A stretch of DNA of 64,000 nucleotides from Affinundibacterium fentianense (GTDB lineage: Bacteria > Pseudomonadota > Gammaproteobacteria > Burkholderiales > Burkholderiaceae_D): contig NZ_JAGSPJ010000001.1 in assembly GCF_018139545.1 (NCBI RefSeq), positions 124,001 through 188,000 on the forward strand, written 5' to 3'. Made by a program: the position numbers and the translations under genes. Below are positions 61,101-64,000 of this stretch, piece after piece. Within the stretch, counting starts at the first letter, position 1. Every line of letters begins with the position of its first letter. The notes below the pieces were generated by a model. It searched no databases. It saw only the letters and a program-made list of their open reading frames with translations, and was not told the DNA's origin.

Positions 61101-62456
61101 CTAAAATGAGTCAGTCGCTGGATAGAATTCAAACGCTTGATCATTGAGCAGTCTTTGAATATCCGCTGCGGCAAGATGGGCGTCGCCACAACTACGTAAA
61201 TATTGTGCTTTCGCAGCCAAGAGAGAGCGCTGCGCATCGAGTACATCTAGGAAATTGAATTTGCCGAATTCAAAGCCCTTTAATGCAAGCTCAAAAGCAT
61301 TTTGGGCATTGGGTAGTACATCTGTTTTACTCAGTTGTGCCTCGTCGATGGCGAAGCGTAGTCGCTGATGGGCTTGCATCAATTCATTGCGAACGCGTAT
61401 CTGTGTTGATTGCAGTTCATCCTTGGCCTTATCAAGACGACTAATAGTTTCCTGCACATTGCCTTGATTGCGATCGAATAAACTCAGAGGGATAGCGATT
61501 CCGACCATTGGTTGTTGTCGCCCGGTCAGTTGCTCCCGCTTCGCGCCAAGGCTTACCGTCACATCCGGAATCTGCTTACTGCGTTCCACATCGGCCATCG
61601 CGGCGCGTTTTTCCACCTCGATTTTTGCTTTGATGATTTGTGGTGATTGCGTCAGTTGCTTTTCTAAATCCAAGCTATCGGGTAACAAAGGTAAGGTATC
61701 GAAATGTCCCAGAAATTCAGTAGATTGATTTGCGTTGTTGCCGATAACAGATTGCAATCGCTGGCGTGCAATCATTAATTCAGTCTCTGATTTAGCCAGC
61801 TCAAGCTGTGCGCTGGACTGCGCCACGCGTGCTTTACTTTCTTCTAACGGCGCGACTTTACCCACCGTGACTTGTTTTTTAGCCGCATTGTAAGCGCGCT
61901 GAGTCAGCTCCAGTGACGTGAGCGCCAATCGTTGACGCTCTTGTGCGATCAGCACCTCATTAAAGCGCGTTGTGACGGTGGCACGAATCTCGTTCAACAT
62001 CATGGTGAAGTCGATTTTAGCGATATTCAAACCACTTTCTGCCACCGAGAGTCGGGCACGTCGTTTCCCGCCAAGCTCAATTGCCTGATTGAGTTGCCAC
62101 GTAGTACTTCGATTTTCACTGCGAGCATCTTCCATCATCGCAACCAATTCTGGATTACGTAATAGGCCTGCTTGACGCAGGCTTGCCTCGGTCGCTGTTA
62201 TCTCTCGCTTCGCAGCAGCAATATCCGGATGATATTGCTGGGCTAAACGTATCGCTTCTTGCAAACTTAAACGACTACCAACAGTTGTATTGATTACCTT
62301 ATCTGTTGATAGTCTTGCTGCGAGCATTGGCGTACTCGCTTGATCTTTTGTATGCGTATTGGTCTGTAATGTCTGTGCCACAAGGTATGTGGGTAAAGAC
62401 GCCAATAGTAACGCCGCGAGCCACGATAGCGTGGGCGGCAAAAGCAATTTCTGCAT
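61101..62456 (-). CDS. czcC: Outer membrane factor of metal efflux system, CzcC family
   Basis: The 451-residue TolC-like outer-membrane channel has an N-terminal signal peptide (about residues 1-27) and two long helical repeats (around 70-250 and 270-440). The LRNELMQAHQRLRFAIDEAQL region is typical. It is the second gene of the minus-strand czc operon, 132 bases after czcI. Confidence 0.9.
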   Translation of the reverse strand: MQKLLLPPTLSWLAALLLASLPTYLVAQTLQTNTHTKDQASTPMLAARLSTDKVINTTVGSRLSLQEAIRLAQQYHPDIAAAKREITATEASLRQAGLLRNPELVAMMEDARSENRSTTWQLNQAIELGGKRRARLSVAESGLNIAKIDFTMMLNEIRATVTTRFNEVLIAQERQRLALTSLELTQRAYNAAKKQVTVGKVAPLEESKARVAQSSAQLELAKSETELMIARQRLQSVIGNNANQSTEFLGHFDTLPLLPDSLDLEKQLTQSPQIIKAKIEVEKRAAMADVERSKQIPDVTVSLGAKREQLTGRQQPMVGIAIPLSLFDRNQGNVQETISRLDKAKDELQSTQIRVRNELMQAHQRLRFAIDEAQLSKTDVLPNAQNAFELALKGFEFGKFNFLDVLDAQRSLLAAKAQYLRSCGDAHLAAADIQRLLNDQAFEFYPATDSF

Positions 62457-62588
62457 GGAATTCCCCTGAAATTATTCCCGAAATTATTCTAAAAACGAAG
62501 CAATAGGAAAAATCCGGTCGTGAACTGTCAGCCTTTGAGTATCAGAAAAAAAGGAACTAATAAAGAGTGACAATCAATGGACGCCGGA

Positions 62589-62945
62589 TTAGACGACGTA
62601 CATCCACTTGGGACGTTCAGGCTCTGCCAAAAATGGCATGGGAGGTTGAGGAGAATTAAAGCGATCCGTATCTTGGAGTGCAGACAAATCCAAGGGATTT
62701 ATCTGCAATTCGGCTGCCATGGAAGAACCGTGATGACATGTTGCGCAATCGGGATGCGACACAGATTTTTTACTACTGGTTTTATCCTTTTGATCCTCAT
62801 GACCCGATGTTTGATGTTGATGAGGATGATGCCCAAAATGTTGGGTGGACTGATCAGTTTCATGTTGACAAAATGCACTTGCCGCCGTCCAACTAAGTTG
62901 GAAGCTAAAGGCAATCACTAACATGACGATCCACTTTTTACACAT
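62589..62945 (-). CDS. czcI: CzcI-like small metal-binding protein
   Basis: The 118 residues have a signal peptide (about 1-24, ending in AASA) followed by a His-rich segment (CQHETDQSTQHFGHHPHQH). The end PERPKWMYV matches CzcI-type proteins that head czcICBA operons. It probably buffers or senses metal in the periplasm. It is the first gene of the czc unit, 52 bases after the upstream ATPase stop. Confidence 0.78.
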   Translation of the reverse strand: MCKKWIVMLVIAFSFQLSWTAASAFCQHETDQSTQHFGHHPHQHQTSGHEDQKDKTSSKKSVSHPDCATCHHGSSMAAELQINPLDLSALQDTDRFNSPQPPMPFLAEPERPKWMYVV

Positions 62946-62997
62946 AGCGCGAATTATATACCTGATCGGTTTCTCTAATGGATTACAAATTCGTTAT

Positions 62998-64000
62998 CTA
63001 GATGAATGATTTCACGGTAGACTTGGATGCAGCAGAAAATTTGAGCAAACGCAAACCATTAAAAATGACCAACAGGCTTGCTCCCATATCGGCAAAGACT
63101 GCCATCCAAAGGCTGGCCGAGCCAAACACGGCGAGTACCAAGAAAATCATTTTAATCCCCAGCGCTAAACTAATGTTTTGCTTCAGAATGCGGGAGGTAC
63201 GTTGACTCAATTGAATAAACTGAGGAATCTTACGCAGATCATCATCCATTAACGCGACATCGGCTGTTTCCAATGCGGTATCTGTTCCGGCAGCGCCCAT
63301 TGCAAATCCAATATGCGCTTTGGCCAACGCTGGCGCATCATTAATCCCGTCGCCAACCATTCCCACGCGACCATATTGCGCTATCTCTTGATGGATGGCC
63401 GCCAACTTACCTTCGGGCAATAAATCACCGCGCGCATCATCAATGCCAACATGTCGGGCAATTGCCTTCGCTGTGAGCGTATTGTCACCCGTCAGCATGA
63501 TGGTACGTACTCCCATGGCATGCAGTTCGGTAATGGCTTGACGACTGGTTTCACGAACCGTGTCAGCCACCGCAACCATGAGTAGTGGCGTTGTTTCATT
63601 ACAGAGAATTACCACCGTTTTTCCATCACTTTCGAAGGTGCGTAACGTGGCTTCGAGGCTAGTGTTGCAGATACCTAATTCTTCAACCAATCGGTGATTA
63701 CCTAAATAAAACCATTGATCGCCCATACGTGCTTTCACACCACGCCCCATCAAGGCTTCAAACTGAACTACTTCAGTGAGAGGTAAAGTGGGAAATTGCG
63801 TTTGCCAGTAGCGGCTGATAGCACCCGATACAGGATGATCTGAACGTATCGCCAAGCTTGCTGCCAGCTGCAAGTGCATATTGGCATCACCTTGAAGCAA
63901 AGAGATGTCGGTGACGCTTGGCTTACCCAAGGTAATAGTGCCAGTTTTGTCCAGTGCAAGGACTTTTAAATTACGTCCATCTTCCAGATAGACACCACCT
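62998..64000 (-). CDS. Heavy-metal P-type ATPase, CadA/ZntA group (5' part outside window)
   Basis: The reading frame runs into the window end; the N-terminus is missing. The phosphorylation motif DKTGTIT is at the very edge (about 63955-63935), and GDGINDAPAL marks the hinge. A final membrane pair follows, with NISLALGIKMIFLVLAVFG. This is a Zn/Cd/Pb-type exporter of the inner membrane. The next 52 bases lead into czcI, so it may share regulation. The long downstream C-terminus is normal for the family. Confidence 0.92.
   Translation of the reverse strand, partial: GGVYLEDGRNLKVLALDKTGTITLGKPSVTDISLLQGDANMHLQLAASLAIRSDHPVSGAISRYWQTQFPTLPLTEVVQFEALMGRGVKARMGDQWFYLGNHRLVEELGICNTSLEATLRTFESDGKTVVILCNETTPLLMVAVADTVRETSRQAITELHAMGVRTIMLTGDNTLTAKAIARHVGIDDARGDLLPEGKLAAIHQEIAQYGRVGMVGDGINDAPALAKAHIGFAMGAAGTDTALETADVALMDDDLRKIPQFIQLSQRTSRILKQNISLALGIKMIFLVLAVFGSASLWMAVFADMGASLLVIFNGLRLLKFSAASKSTVKSFI

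Overview
The window looks like a chromosome segment of a betaproteobacterium, most likely Burkholderiales/Oxalobacteraceae. I infer this from the gene order rpsB-tsf-pyrH-frr-uppS-cdsA-dxr-rseP-bamA-skp-lpxD-fabZ-lpxA-lpxB, from prfB next to lysS, from recJ near lolCD, and from a moderate GC content. No species call can be made from sequence alone. No rRNA or tRNA gene was seen.

Positions 1-14.1 kb are a translation, isoprenoid and envelope-biogenesis run: ribosomal protein S2 (cut by the window edge), EF-Ts, UMP kinase, ribosome recycling factor, undecaprenyl and MEP-pathway enzymes, the site-2 protease RseP, BamA, the periplasmic chaperone Skp, and lipid A synthesis ending at lpxB. Positions 14.2-43.5 kb are mixed housekeeping genes: tatD with an ankyrin protein, a LytS/LytTR-type two-component pair with a DUF4407 protein, metY with an alpha/beta hydrolase, lysS, prfB with its programmed +1 frameshift, ygiQ, an exported Deg-like protease, a DUF2975/HTH pair, recJ, lolC-lolD and an isolated cheZ. 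Two kinds of intergenic repeat occur: REP-like hairpins near 20.7 and 25.3 kb, and a pair of 70-bp inverted arms around 25.0-25.6 kb.

From about 43.8 kb the content is accessory. The most interesting part is a minus-strand cluster at 50.5-44.8 kb. In transcription order it holds a ComEC-like metallo-beta-lactamase protein, a single-chain E2-E1-JAB (ubiquitin-like conjugation/deconjugation) protein, a patatin-like phospholipase, a broken helical gene, and a caspase-like protease. The first three genes overlap or nearly touch. No CD-NTase and no ubiquitin-like protein is seen. I read it as a candidate anti-phage or stress-response system resembling, but different from, type II CBASS. It shows decay: the JAB end is probably frameshifted and truncated, one gene has a frameshift plus two in-frame UGA codons, and a second small remnant lies downstream. 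It sits beside a KfrA-like DNA-binding gene divergent from a tyrosine recombinase, which suggests a mobile island.

Positions 53.0-56.2 kb carry a sulfide/persulfide module (MFS transporter, persulfide-dioxygenase-like MBL, DsrE protein, and a divergent ArsR-rhodanese regulator with a clear inverted-repeat operator over a sigma70-like promoter). Positions 56.3-64 kb carry a heavy-metal efflux cluster transcribed on the minus strand: a CadA/ZntA-type P-type ATPase (cut by the window edge), then czcI, czcC, czcB and czcA.
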